From NCBI RefSeq assembly GCF_017051705.1, contig NZ_JAFIDJ010000001.1, positions 992,001 through 1,056,000 of the forward strand: 64,000 nucleotides of DNA, read 5' to 3'. The notes under the pieces were generated by a model that saw nothing but the letters and a program-made list of their open reading frames with translations, made no database searches and was not told the DNA's origin. The position numbers and the translations under genes were made by a program. The stretch comes from Algoriphagus lutimaris. Its GTDB lineage: Bacteria; Bacteroidota; Bacteroidia; Cytophagales; Cyclobacteriaceae. Positions 10,241 through 18,913 of this stretch are shown here, piece by piece (position 1 is the stretch's first letter; every line of letters starts with the position of its first letter).

Positions 10241-11575
10241 TTAATTCAGCAAATCTTCAAATGATTGATCTATTTTATTAAAATTAAATCCTTCAACAGC
10301 ACGATCCATTTTTGCTTGAATTTCGGTCAAACATAGGTTTCCAATACTACCTTCATGGGTATGAAAAATTTTACTTTGATCCGGAGAAAAATTATCTGAT
10401 TCAATATCCAAGCCTACTTGTTTATAAGCATCTCTGAATGGCACTCCTTTCAAAACCAAGTCATTCACTACTTCCACAGAAAATACATGCTTATAAAATG
10501 GGTCTTGAAGAATTCCTTTTTTTATTTTAATAGACTTCAACATAAAAGTGCTCATTTCCAAACAATCTTTCATCGTTTCAATTGCTGGAAAAATTTCCTC
10601 TTTCAACAATTGTAAATCCCGATGATAGCCTGTAGTAGTGTTAGTCAATAATAGGTTGATCGCATTTGGAACAGCTTGAATCTGATTGGTTTTGGCTCGC
10701 ATCAACTCAAATACATCTGGATTCTTCTTATGAGGCATAATACTACTTCCCGTAGTCAATTCATCTGGAAATGAAATAAACCCAAAGTGCTGGTTCATAA
10801 ACAAACAGATATCACTTGCCAATTTATTCAAAGTACCTGCTAAGCCAGCAAGACCAAAAGCAATAGTTCTTTCCGATTTTCCCCTGCTATTTTGTGCATT
10901 AATTACATTATGATGGAGATCAGCAAAGCCTAATAATGAAGTGGTATAAGTTCTGTCTAATGGGAAGCTTGATCCGTATCCTGCCGCAGAACCCAAAGGA
11001 TTCTTATTAGCTAAATCAAATGAGGCCTGAAGTAATCCCATATCCTCAGTAATGCTTTCTGCAAAAGATCCAAACCATAATCCAAAGGAAGAGGGCATGG
11101 CTAATTGGGTATGGGTATACCCTGGCATTAAATCTTCTTTATGTTTCTCTGATAAATGAAGTAATAAATCAAAAAGAGTAGTTGCTTCCTCAACTAAATT
11201 GCGAATCGCCGCTCGGTAGTAAAGTTTCAAATCCACCAATACCTGGTCATTTCTACTTCTTCCGCTATGTAGTTTTTTGCCTACTTCTCCATACCGTTCG
11301 GTAAGAAGAAACTCCACTTGTGAATGAACATCCTCTACTCCAGGAGCAATCGTAAATTGACCTTTTTCAATTTCAAAATAGATTTCTTTTAATCCTTTTT
11401 GAAGGATTTCATTGTCTTCTTTAGTAAGTAGTCCTACTTTAGTTAACATATGAGCATGCGCCATAGATCCTAACACATCAAAAGGAGCCAGAATTATGTC
11501 AAATTCAGGATCTCTTCCAATGGTAAAGTTTTCTACTTCCTTTTTATTTCCTGCTTCTTTCTGCCAAAGTTTCAT
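10241..11575 (-). CDS. argH: Argininosuccinate lyase
   Basis: A 444-residue fumarase/aspartase-superfamily enzyme that splits argininosuccinate into arginine and fumarate. The superfamily signature GSSIMPHKKNPD is present with its catalytic Ser. SGRSRNDQV, GYTHTQLAMP and a PLGSAAGYGSSFPLDR segment also match ArgH. It begins with the shortened KLWQKEAGNKKEVENFTIGRDPEFD typical of Bacteroidota. It is the last gene of the arginine operon, 8 bases after the deacylase gene. No strong terminator is visible in the 108 bases before sulP. Confidence 0.96.
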   Translation of the reverse strand: MKLWQKEAGNKKEVENFTIGRDPEFDIILAPFDVLGSMAHAHMLTKVGLLTKEDNEILQKGLKEIYFEIEKGQFTIAPGVEDVHSQVEFLLTERYGEVGKKLHSGRSRNDQVLVDLKLYYRAAIRNLVEEATTLFDLLLHLSEKHKEDLMPGYTHTQLAMPSSFGLWFGSFAESITEDMGLLQASFDLANKNPLGSAAGYGSSFPLDRTYTTSLLGFADLHHNVINAQNSRGKSERTIAFGLAGLAGTLNKLASDICLFMNQHFGFISFPDELTTGSSIMPHKKNPDVFELMRAKTNQIQAVPNAINLLLTNTTTGYHRDLQLLKEEIFPAIETMKDCLEMSTFMLKSIKIKKGILQDPFYKHVFSVEVVNDLVLKGVPFRDAYKQVGLDIESDNFSPDQSKIFHTHEGSIGNLCLTEIQAKMDRAVEGFNFNKIDQSFEDLLN

Positions 11576-11583
11576 AGTATATT

Positions 11584-12666
11584 TTAGAGAGCTCTCTTAA
11601 CTAATTTTGAATAGGATTCCAGTATAGCGATATACATGGAGATTCCATTTTGAATTTCATTCAAATAAATAAATTCATCTGCTGTATGTGACCTAGCAGA
11701 ATCGCCTGGGCCAATTTTTACGGATGGATAAGGAATCAAAGCCTGGTCGGAAAGGGTAGGGCTACCATAGGTTTTAATGCCCATCTCCTTTGCTATATCC
11801 AATATGGGATGACCTTCTGGTACATGGGAGGATTGTAGCCTCAACGATCTAGGTTTCAATTCACAATTTAAATTGGAAGACAACTCTTCCAATGCTTCCT
11901 CTAAAGTATAAGCATCGGTAACCCGAACATCCAAGATAAATTCACAAAGATCAGGAACCACATTATGCTGCTTTCCTGCCTGAATTACTGTTGCCGAAAC
12001 TTTGGTTTTACCCAAAAATGGAGAGACTTTTTTGAATTGAAAATCCCGTATTTTGATCAAATCATCCAAAGCTAAGTACAAGGCATTAACACCTTCTTCT
12101 CGTGCAGCATGGCCAGCTTTCCCATAGGACTTCGCATCAATCACCATTAACCCTTTTTCAGCTACAGCCATATCTAATAGGGTAGGTTCGCCCACTATGG
12201 CCAGTTCACATGCCGGCAACTTGCTGATGATAGAGCCTATCCCATTAGGTCCGGAAATCTCTTCTTCAGCAGATAATATTACGATCAGATTAAAAGGTAA
12301 TTCCTTTCCATACAAATGGCAAAAAGCAGCTATAAGACTGACCAAAGGACCTCCAGCATCATTACTTCCTAAACCATACAGTTTTCCATCCTCTTCAACA
12401 GGAGTAAAAGGATTCAATGTATATCCAGCATTAGGCTTTACTGTATCGTGATGGCTATTCAACCAAATCGTTGGTAATTCAGGATTATATGGATTGGCAA
12501 ATGCCCAAAGATTGTTCCCTGATCTTTCAAAAGGAATAGACCTATTTGTAAAAAAACGGCCAAGAACAGCCGCTGTGTCATTTTCTTCTTTTGAAAAAGA
12601 TTGCGTGGAAATCAGTTCTTTTAATAACTGAACAGCATCTTTATACAGTAATTTAAACTCTTTCAC
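11584..12666 (-). CDS. M20-family N-acylcitrulline (N-acylornithine) deacylase
   Basis: A 360-residue M20 metallohydrolase. Metal ligands are visible in WLNSHHDTVKPN, GLGSNDAGG, SAEEEISGPNGIG and the late GPGDSARSHTADEF. In Bacteroidota that use an N-acylornithine carbamoyltransferase, the deacylase acts after carbamoylation, removing the acyl group from N-acylcitrulline to give citrulline. It is therefore the functional equivalent of ArgE but with a shifted substrate. Its position between argB and argH supports this. From the residue seen in the neighbouring ArgF', the acyl group is more likely succinyl than acetyl. Confidence 0.9.
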   Translation of the reverse strand: MKEFKLLYKDAVQLLKELISTQSFSKEENDTAAVLGRFFTNRSIPFERSGNNLWAFANPYNPELPTIWLNSHHDTVKPNAGYTLNPFTPVEEDGKLYGLGSNDAGGPLVSLIAAFCHLYGKELPFNLIVILSAEEEISGPNGIGSIISKLPACELAIVGEPTLLDMAVAEKGLMVIDAKSYGKAGHAAREEGVNALYLALDDLIKIRDFQFKKVSPFLGKTKVSATVIQAGKQHNVVPDLCEFILDVRVTDAYTLEEALEELSSNLNCELKPRSLRLQSSHVPEGHPILDIAKEMGIKTYGSPTLSDQALIPYPSVKIGPGDSARSHTADEFIYLNEIQNGISMYIAILESYSKLVKRAL

Positions 12667-12681
12667 AATGTAGCATTTCGA

Positions 12682-13482
12682 TCAATACAAATCATATCGA
12701 TGGCGTTCAATGGTAGTTCCAGAAAGCTTCCCTTTCGTAGCCAATAAAAGATTTTCGGCTTTTCCAATCCAAACATGATTGACCCCTTTCATTAAGGCTT
12801 CAAATGCATTATCCAACTTTGGAATCATTCCAGAATGGATTACATTTTCTTTTTTTAGTTCCTGATAAATATCTTCATTGATGAGTGGAATGATTGAATT
12901 TTCATTTTTCTCATCTATTAAAACACCGCTTTTATTGAAGCAGAAATACAAATTAACTTGATGCTCGGCTGCTAAAGAGGTAGCTAGGGCAGAGGCAATA
13001 CTATCTGCATTGGTATTGAGAAGCTGACCTTTTTGATCATGCGTAATTGCATTTACCACTGGAAGAAGTCCTCCTTGTAATAAATGATCAATGAGCTTCG
13101 TATTCACTTCTTTGATATCTCCAACAAACCCATAATCAATTTCTTTGACAGGTCTTTTGATGGATCGAATCAAATTACCATCCGCGCCAGTCATTCCAAT
13201 CCCATTGACTTTTAAGGCCTGAAGTTTGGCTACAATTTGCTTATTAATCAAACCCGCATAAACCATGGTAACTACGTCCAAAGTATCCTTATCGGTGATT
13301 CTTCTACCATCTACCATCTCGGGCATCACTCCAAGGGATTCTCCAAATCGGGATGCCATTACACCACCTCCGTGTACCAGAATTTTATGCCCAGGGAATT
13401 TTGAAAAAAGGGCCAGAAATTCATCCAATTTTTCAGGAAAGTCGATGACATTACCACCGATTTTAATAATACTGATTTTCAT
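12682..13482 (-). CDS. argB: N-acylglutamate kinase (acetylglutamate kinase family)
   Basis: A 266-residue amino-acid kinase phosphorylating the gamma-carboxylate of N-acylglutamate. It shows ISIIKIGGNVIDF at the start, HKILVHGGGVMASRFGESLG for the nucleotide and acyl-glutamate glycine loops, GMTGADGNLI, and VNAITHDQKGQLLNTNADSIAS. It lacks the N-terminal extension associated with arginine-inhibited hexameric kinases, so feedback control at this step may be weak. The substrate may be N-succinylglutamate rather than N-acetylglutamate, following the prediction for ArgF'. It lies 28 bases after argF' and 15 before the deacylase gene. Confidence 0.93.
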   Translation of the reverse strand: MKISIIKIGGNVIDFPEKLDEFLALFSKFPGHKILVHGGGVMASRFGESLGVMPEMVDGRRITDKDTLDVVTMVYAGLINKQIVAKLQALKVNGIGMTGADGNLIRSIKRPVKEIDYGFVGDIKEVNTKLIDHLLQGGLLPVVNAITHDQKGQLLNTNADSIASALATSLAAEHQVNLYFCFNKSGVLIDEKNENSIIPLINEDIYQELKKENVIHSGMIPKLDNAFEALMKGVNHVWIGKAENLLLATKGKLSGTTIERHRYDLY

Positions 13483-13510
13483 AGGTCGAGGCTTTTATGG
13501 GCAATTAGGC

Positions 13511-14473
13511 TTAAATCAAATGGCTGATCACAGATTGAGCAGCGTATATTCTATTTTCAGCTTGTTTTTGGACAAGAGATCTTGGTCCATCCAAAATTTC
13601 ATCTGACAATTCTACATTTCTTCTTACAGGGAGACAATGCATCACTTTTGCATTAGGCGCATACTTAAGATGCTTTTCTGTTAACATCCAAGAATGGTCT
13701 GTTGTTATTATTTTGCCATAATCATTAAAGCCTGACCAATTTTTAACATACACAAAATCAGCACCTTCCAATGCTTTTCTTTGATTATATTCTATAGTTG
13801 CTCCTTTTGTGAATTTTTCATCCAACTCGTAGCCTTGTGGATGGGTGATGGTTAAATCATGGTCCATTCCCAGAGTCCATTCTGCAAAACTATTTGCCAC
13901 AGCATGGGGAATCGCTTTGATATGTGGAGCCCATGTAAGCACGACTTTTGGTTTCTTGATTTCTTTGGAATGCTCCTGAATGGTAATTTGATCTGCAAGG
14001 CTTTGTAATGGGTGGCGAATGGCAGATTCTAAGCTGATCACGGGAACTCCAGAGTACTTAACAAACTGGCTAAACACGAAATCACTCATATCTTCCTCTT
14101 TATTGGTCAAGGAAGGGAAAGCTCTGATAGCCAAAATATCAAAGAAAGTCCCCAGTACTCCTGCGGCATCTTTGATGTGCTCCACTGTTCCTTTATTCAT
14201 GACGGCTCCTTCTTTCATTTCCAATGCCCATCCTTCTTTATCCATATTCAATACAATAGGTTCCACTCCTAAATTAGAAGCAGCCAATTGCGTAGATACT
14301 CTGGTACGAAGGGAAGGATTAAGAAAAATACAACCAATCCTTTTACCCATTCCTTTTTGGATATGAATCCTTGGATCGGCTTTATAGAATAGTGCTTGGT
14401 CAATTAATTGCTGACCAATTTCCTTTGATTCAAATTTTCTAAACTGTTGAATGAGGGGTGAACTAGAGTCCAT
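13511..14473 (-). CDS. argF': N-acylornithine carbamoyltransferase, predicted succinylornithine type
   Basis: A 320-residue transcarbamylase. The carbamoyl-phosphate motif is FLNPSLRTRVST (Ser54-Arg58) and the second-substrate region is MHCLPVRRNVELSDE, the CLPVRRN form seen in acetyl- and succinylornithine enzymes rather than the usual ornithine type. HPLQSLADQ is also present. Residue Val97, in NKGTVEHIKD, aligns without gaps with Pro90 of the Bacteroides fragilis succinylornithine enzyme and Glu92 of the Xanthomonas acetylornithine enzyme. From published mutagenesis as I recall it, replacing that Glu by Pro, Ser, Val or Ala switches specificity to succinylornithine. The start codon directly abuts the argD stop. 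Confidence 0.9.
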   Translation of the reverse strand: MDSSSPLIQQFRKFESKEIGQQLIDQALFYKADPRIHIQKGMGKRIGCIFLNPSLRTRVSTQLAASNLGVEPIVLNMDKEGWALEMKEGAVMNKGTVEHIKDAAGVLGTFFDILAIRAFPSLTNKEEDMSDFVFSQFVKYSGVPVISLESAIRHPLQSLADQITIQEHSKEIKKPKVVLTWAPHIKAIPHAVANSFAEWTLGMDHDLTITHPQGYELDEKFTKGATIEYNQRKALEGADFVYVKNWSGFNDYGKIITTDHSWMLTEKHLKYAPNAKVMHCLPVRRNVELSDEILDGPRSLVQKQAENRIYAAQSVISHLI

Positions 14474-15622
14474 TTACTTAAGAATAGGGGATTGAGCGAG
14501 AACTTCCTTTAATGCTGTTATAAACGAATTTAGCTGATTCCATTCGATATTTAAAGGCGGAAGTAATCTAATGGTATTTTTTGTGGCTGCACTTCCTGTG
14601 AACATGTGGTATTTCTTGACTAATTCGGATCTCACTGAGGCTGCATCTCTATCCAAATCAATACCGATCATCAAACCTTGACCACGAACTTCTACAATTC
14701 CAGGGATATCCTGTAGTGATTCTTTAAGCTGCACACCTAAGTCAGCAGATCTTTGGATCAAGTCTTCTTGCTCCAACACTTCGACCACTCCTAATCCGGC
14801 GGCACATGCCAAATGATTCCCACCGAAGGTTGTACCAAGTAATCCATAACTTGCCCTAAATTCAGGGGATATTAGGATTCCTCCTATTGGAAAACCATTT
14901 CCCATGCCTTTGGCCATACTAATGATATCTGGCTTGATGTCTTTTACCCATTGATGGGCAAAGAACTTTCCTGTTCTACCAAAACCTGATTGTACTTCAT
15001 CCAAAATCAGTTTGACGCCAAAATCCTTCGCAATATGGGCTAATCCAGTCAAAAACTCTGGGGAAGGAACTTGAATACCTCCAACACCTTGAATCCCTTC
15101 AATGATTATCCCTGCGATATTGCCTTCTTTTACCCTTAATTCCACCGCTTGCAAATCTCCCCAAGGAAGAATTTGAAAATCCTCTCTGGCATTGCAAGGC
15201 GCAATGATTTTAGGATTGTCTGTTAATGCAACTGCTGCAGAGGTTCTACCATGGAATCCACCTGAAAATGCGATAAATCCTGATTTTCCAGTTTCAAAAG
15301 AGGCCAATTTAATGGCGTTTTCATTTGCTTCAGCACCGGAATTACATAGGAATAAATTGTATTCTGGATACCCGGAAAGGTTTCCTAATTTTTCAGCGTA
15401 TTCTTTTTGAATAGGGATTTGAACAGAATTGGAATAGAAGGCAATTTTATTCAATTGATCTTCTATTCTTTTCACATAGTATGGATGAGTATGACCGATG
15501 GAAATTACTGCGTGACCTCCATACAAGTCTAAATATTCCTGACCTTGATCATCCCAAAGCTTTGCGCCTAGAGCCTTGACCGGAGTGACCGGGATCAAAG
15601 GATATACATCAAATAAATTCAT
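14474..15622 (-). CDS. argD: N-acylornithine aminotransferase
   Basis: A 382-residue class-III PLP aminotransferase that makes N-acylornithine from the N-acylglutamate semialdehyde and glutamate. Visible motifs are YLDLYGGHAVISIGHTHP, LFLCNSGAEANENAIKLA and AFSGGFHGRTSAA. LILDEVQSGFGRTGKFFAHQ carries the PLP-contacting Asp, and SMAKGMGNGFPIGGI carries Lys238 as the Schiff-base lysine. It sits between argC (47 bases upstream) and argF', whose start codon follows its stop with no gap. The acyl group accepted is not readable from sequence. Confidence 0.94.
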   Translation of the reverse strand: MNLFDVYPLIPVTPVKALGAKLWDDQGQEYLDLYGGHAVISIGHTHPYYVKRIEDQLNKIAFYSNSVQIPIQKEYAEKLGNLSGYPEYNLFLCNSGAEANENAIKLASFETGKSGFIAFSGGFHGRTSAAVALTDNPKIIAPCNAREDFQILPWGDLQAVELRVKEGNIAGIIIEGIQGVGGIQVPSPEFLTGLAHIAKDFGVKLILDEVQSGFGRTGKFFAHQWVKDIKPDIISMAKGMGNGFPIGGILISPEFRASYGLLGTTFGGNHLACAAGLGVVEVLEQEDLIQRSADLGVQLKESLQDIPGIVEVRGQGLMIGIDLDRDAASVRSELVKKYHMFTGSAATKNTIRLLPPLNIEWNQLNSFITALKEVLAQSPILK

Positions 15623-15669
15623 TTTGAACAGTAGTAAAGAAATAAATGAGTAGGACCGAAGTCCATTTT

Positions 15670-16638
15670 CTAAAAAGCGATACTTTTCAGGTTTAAACCT
15701 GTTTTTTCATCTAATCCAAAGGCCAAATTGAAATTTTGTACTGCTTGACCAGAAGCCCCTTTCAACAAGTTGTCTATTGCCGAATAAACCACTAATTGAC
15801 CCGCCTCTTTTTGAACATAGATGATGCACTTATTGGTATTTACTGCTTGTTTCATATCAATATCTTGATCGGAAACATAAGTAAACACAGCGTCTTTATA
15901 AAAATCCTGGTACACTTTTCTAGCTTCTTCTTCAGTTCCTTCAAAAGATAAATAGGTAGTTACCCAAATCCCCCTCGGAAAATTCCCTCGGTATGGAACA
16001 AAAAGCAATTTTGCATCAAAACCAGAATTCAGTTGACTAAATGTTTGCCTTATTTCTTTTAAATGCTGGTGTGTAAATAACTTATACACCGACATATTGG
16101 AAGATCTATAGCTGAAATGAGAAGTCTCTGCCAATTTTTTTCCAGCACCAGTACTACCTGTGATTCCAGATATATGAACCTTACCAGTAGCCCAGCCCGC
16201 AGCAATCGCAGGAGCCAATGCCAATTGGATACCTGTTGCAAAACAACCTGGATTTGCGATTTTTTTAGCCTCTTTGATTTTAGCTGAATTGACCTCAGGA
16301 AGACCGTATATAAAGCCATTGGACTCATCTCTGAAATCAGTTGATAAATCAATGATCACCGTTTCTTCAGAAAAAGGGTATTCCTCTAAGAATGATTTGG
16401 TCTGACCATGAGGAAGTCCCAGAAATATTGCTTGAATTCCGTTTGTATCTACTTCATCCGTGAATACCAGATCACAATCCCCGATTAAATCAGGATGAAC
16501 CTGCGTAACTTTTTTTCCTTTTTGGCTATTACTGTGCACATATACCAATTCGCACACTGGATGATTTACAAGGATACGTAGCAATTCACCTCCAGTATAT
16601 CCCGCAGCGCCTATAATAGCTGTTTTTATCTTATTCAT
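15670..16638 (-). CDS. argC: N-acyl-gamma-glutamyl-phosphate reductase
   Basis: A 322-residue NADPH-dependent reductase. The N-terminal Rossmann motif is AAIIGAAGYTGGELLRIL in the frame beginning MNKIKTAIIG. The catalytic Cys lies in KKIANPGCFATGIQLAL (about residue 132). VHISGITGSTGAGKKL and the YRGNFPRGIWVTTYL segment are also present. Its first 8 bases overlap the end of argG, showing translational coupling. A 97-codon frame on the same strand inside this gene is a shadow. Confidence 0.95.
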   Translation of the reverse strand: MNKIKTAIIGAAGYTGGELLRILVNHPVCELVYVHSNSQKGKKVTQVHPDLIGDCDLVFTDEVDTNGIQAIFLGLPHGQTKSFLEEYPFSEETVIIDLSTDFRDESNGFIYGLPEVNSAKIKEAKKIANPGCFATGIQLALAPAIAAGWATGKVHISGITGSTGAGKKLAETSHFSYRSSNMSVYKLFTHQHLKEIRQTFSQLNSGFDAKLLFVPYRGNFPRGIWVTTYLSFEGTEEEARKVYQDFYKDAVFTYVSDQDIDMKQAVNTNKCIIYVQKEAGQLVVYSAIDNLLKGASGQAVQNFNLAFGLDEKTGLNLKSIAF

Positions 16639-17824
16639 TTTCTCCGTTTACCTTGTGGAAGATGGCAGTTTGATTCCCCAATATTCTGGTGAATCCTTTG
16701 ACATCCTCAGCAGTGTATCCTTTATTCATCTCCCCATAGCTTCCAAATTTATTGGACATCAAATCATGATCAGAAATAATTCCTAATAACGTAAATCGGT
16801 AAGGTTGAAGTAGTACTCTAACTGTGCCTGAAACAAATTCCTGTGTGCTTTGCAGGAAGGCCTCCAAATTTCTCATTACTGGATCCAAGTAATGGCCTTC
16901 ATGAAGGTGATTACCATAAAATTCAGCCTGTTGGTTTTTCCAGAACATTTGCCACTTGGTAAGCGTGTGCTTTTCTAACAATTGATGTCCTTTGATGATG
17001 ACCAAAGGAGCTGCTGCTTCAAATCCCACACGCCCTTTAATGCCGATAATTGTATCACCTACGTGAATATCTCTTCCGATTCCATAAGGAGCTGCTAATG
17101 CCTGAACCTCAAGAATGGCATCTGTTGCATGCTCATAGGTCTTTCCATTTACGCCTACTAACTCGCCTTTTTCAAAGGTGATGGTAATTTCTTTGGCTTC
17201 CGTTTCGGTCACTTGTGTTGGCCAAGCAGATTCAGGTAAATAATCTGAAGAAGTCAAGGTTTCTTTACCTCCCACGGATGTCCCCCAAATACCTTTATTG
17301 ATAGAATATGCTGCTTTTTCAAAATTCATAGAAACTCCATGCTTTTTCAGATAATCAATCTCCTCCTGTCTACTTAATTTAAGGTCACGAATTGGTGTAA
17401 TAATTTCAATATCCGGAACAATGGTTTGAAAGATCATATCAAATCGAACTTGATCATTTCCAGCGCCAGTGGATCCATGAGCTACAGATTTAGCACCGAT
17501 TGATTTGGCATATTCTGCAAGAGATTTTGCCTGGAGGATTCTTTCAGCAGATACAGATAGGGGATAAGTTTGATTTTTTAAAACATTTCCAAAAATTAAA
17601 TACTTAATGACTTCCTGATAATAGGTTTCTACCACATCCAACACCTTAAAAGAAGCGATTCCCAGACTTCCAGCCCTTTCTTCAATAGTTTTCAATTCCT
17701 CAGTTGAAAATCCGCCAGTATTAACTAATACGGCATGAACTTCATACCCCAACTCTTTGGATAAGTGAAGGGCACAAAAAGTGGTGTCTAATCCACCACT
17801 ATAGGCTAAAACAATTTTTTTCAT
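16631..17824 (-). CDS. argG: Argininosuccinate synthase
   Basis: A 397-residue ATP-dependent ligase joining citrulline and aspartate. The P-loop-like pyrophosphatase motif VLAYSGGLDTTFCAL is at residues 4-18. AHGSTGAGNDQVRFD and SINKGIWGTSVGGKETL follow, along with the C-terminal GISDHDLMSNKFGSYGEMNKGYT region. It is the second gene of the operon, 35 bases after the GNAT gene. With argH it converts citrulline to arginine, so its presence confirms that carbamoylation and deacylation earlier in the pathway must deliver citrulline. Confidence 0.96.
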   Translation of the reverse strand: MKKIVLAYSGGLDTTFCALHLSKELGYEVHAVLVNTGGFSTEELKTIEERAGSLGIASFKVLDVVETYYQEVIKYLIFGNVLKNQTYPLSVSAERILQAKSLAEYAKSIGAKSVAHGSTGAGNDQVRFDMIFQTIVPDIEIITPIRDLKLSRQEEIDYLKKHGVSMNFEKAAYSINKGIWGTSVGGKETLTSSDYLPESAWPTQVTETEAKEITITFEKGELVGVNGKTYEHATDAILEVQALAAPYGIGRDIHVGDTIIGIKGRVGFEAAAPLVIIKGHQLLEKHTLTKWQMFWKNQQAEFYGNHLHEGHYLDPVMRNLEAFLQSTQEFVSGTVRVLLQPYRFTLLGIISDHDLMSNKFGSYGEMNKGYTAEDVKGFTRILGNQTAIFHKVNGENE

Positions 17825-17859
17825 CAGTTTTTAATTAGGCAATTGGTCTGGTAATTTTA

Positions 17860-18540
17860 TTAAAAGATGCTGAATACAGAAGCTTTGGACTTATTGATTT
17901 TCAACATCACATATTTTTTTAATCTGACCCATCGGTCAAACAACTTAATCTCTTTTTTGAAATCCTTTCTTAGAGCGATTTCTTCCACGTGGTTCTTTTT
18001 TGCTTCTGGATCATACAGCATGGCGGTACAAAGACAATTTTGACGATTTTTACTCATCAAAATCTCATAATTGATGCAGCTTTGACATCCTTTCCAAAAT
18101 TCATTGTCATCCGTCAAATCGGCATAGGAAACCGGAATATAGCCCAAACCTGAATTGATTTTCATAACAGCTGCACCTGTAGTCAATCCGAAAATCTTGG
18201 AGTCAGGATATTTCTTTCTACTTAATTTAAAAATTTCTTGCTTGATCATTCTGGCAAGTCCATATTTCCTAAATTCAGGAGCCACAATAAGACCTGAATT
18301 GGCAACGTATTTTCCATGACCCCAAGCCTCAATATAGCAGAATCCTGCCCATGTTCCATCCTGAGTTAAAGCAATGACCGCTTTACCTTCATCCATTTTT
18401 GTTTCGATGTATGCAGGGCTTCTTTTGGCTATACCTGTACCACGAGCTTTCGCAGAATTTTCCATCTCATCAGTGATGATGGTTGCGTATTTTTTGTGGT
18501 ATGGCTCAGCCATAATGATTTTAAATGATATATTTTCCAT
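17860..18540 (-). CDS. GNAT acyltransferase, candidate N-acylglutamate synthase of the arginine pathway
   Basis: A GNAT-fold protein of about 226 residues. The acyl-CoA loop is visible as VAPEFRKYGLARMIKQEIF. A cysteine cluster follows, CQSC and then CLC about 17 residues later, which could bind metal or a disulfide. It is the first structural gene of the arginine operon, and no argA or argJ is present, so it is the natural candidate for the first step, acylation of glutamate. As I recall, the Bacteroides thetaiotaomicron homologue in the same place was assigned by mutant fitness as an N-succinylglutamate synthase-like enzyme. I chose the ATG at 18540 (MENISFKI); an ATG at 18552 is possible, while the TTG at 18642 is unlikely. 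Confidence 0.75.
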   Translation of the reverse strand: MENISFKIIMAEPYHKKYATIITDEMENSAKARGTGIAKRSPAYIETKMDEGKAVIALTQDGTWAGFCYIEAWGHGKYVANSGLIVAPEFRKYGLARMIKQEIFKLSRKKYPDSKIFGLTTGAAVMKINSGLGYIPVSYADLTDDNEFWKGCQSCINYEILMSKNRQNCLCTAMLYDPEAKKNHVEEIALRKDFKKEIKLFDRWVRLKKYVMLKINKSKASVFSIF

Positions 18541-18560
18541 GTTTGAATGCATGAAGGGTA

Positions 18561-18660
18561 TCCCGAAAAGTTTCGGGGAATTTAGTAGAACAGGAAGAAT
18601 TAGGCGAATATGTTCTCCACGTAGGAAAACGAAGTATAACAAAAAGGGTTAAACCCTAAA
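18561..18660 (-). promoter_or_regulatory. Leader hairpins before the arginine operon
   Basis: On the minus strand, GGGTTTAACCC (18646-18656) is an inverted repeat followed at once by TTTTT, a weak terminator shape overlapping the leader-peptide stop. Further down, CCCGAAA/TTTCGGG (18562-18577) forms a compact hairpin just before the GNAT start. An additional CTCCT/AGGAG hairpin covers the first two Arg codons of the leader peptide (about 18676-18688). Together they could give mutually exclusive structures, but I have not folded them. Confidence 0.4.
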
Positions 18661-18699
18661 AAAGAACCTATACCTCCTCAAAGGAGTGAAAAATAACAT
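18649..18699 (-). CDS. Candidate arginine-rich leader peptide
   Basis: A 16-codon frame, MLFFTPLRRYRFFFRV then TAA, lies about 110 bases before the first arginine-biosynthesis gene. Four of its last nine codons are Arg, all AGG. The final codons and stop overlap a small hairpin followed by a T-run. This is the arrangement expected for ribosome-mediated attenuation of an arginine operon. The frame can be extended upstream to 18840 without a stop, so the ATG at 18699 is a choice. No direct evidence of translation exists. Confidence 0.5.
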   Translation of the reverse strand: MLFFTPLRRYRFFFRV

Positions 18700-18913
18700 A
18701 ACAGGCTTCACTATTGCTACAGGAAGTGCATAGATAAAAGCTGGCGTTATGTGTGAAAAGGTGTTCATTCGATTCGGGGAGCAAATTTGAACTCTTTGAA
18801 AACTAATTGCAAGTAATTCTTTAATTTTTTTAAGGTTCATTGCAAAAGTTTTGCCATATCAATCATATCCACCAATAATTCCTGCTTGGGAGTTTTAACC
18901 AAATAAAATTTTG

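Noticed and set aside
16059-16352. 97-codon frame on the minus strand inside argC
   Set aside because: Same-strand shadow in another frame; argC is intact and conserved across the whole stretch.
18640-18642. TTG start giving the GNAT protein 34 extra residues
   Set aside because: The extension overlaps the candidate attenuator hairpins and is not family-like; downstream ATGs at 18552 or 18540 are better.
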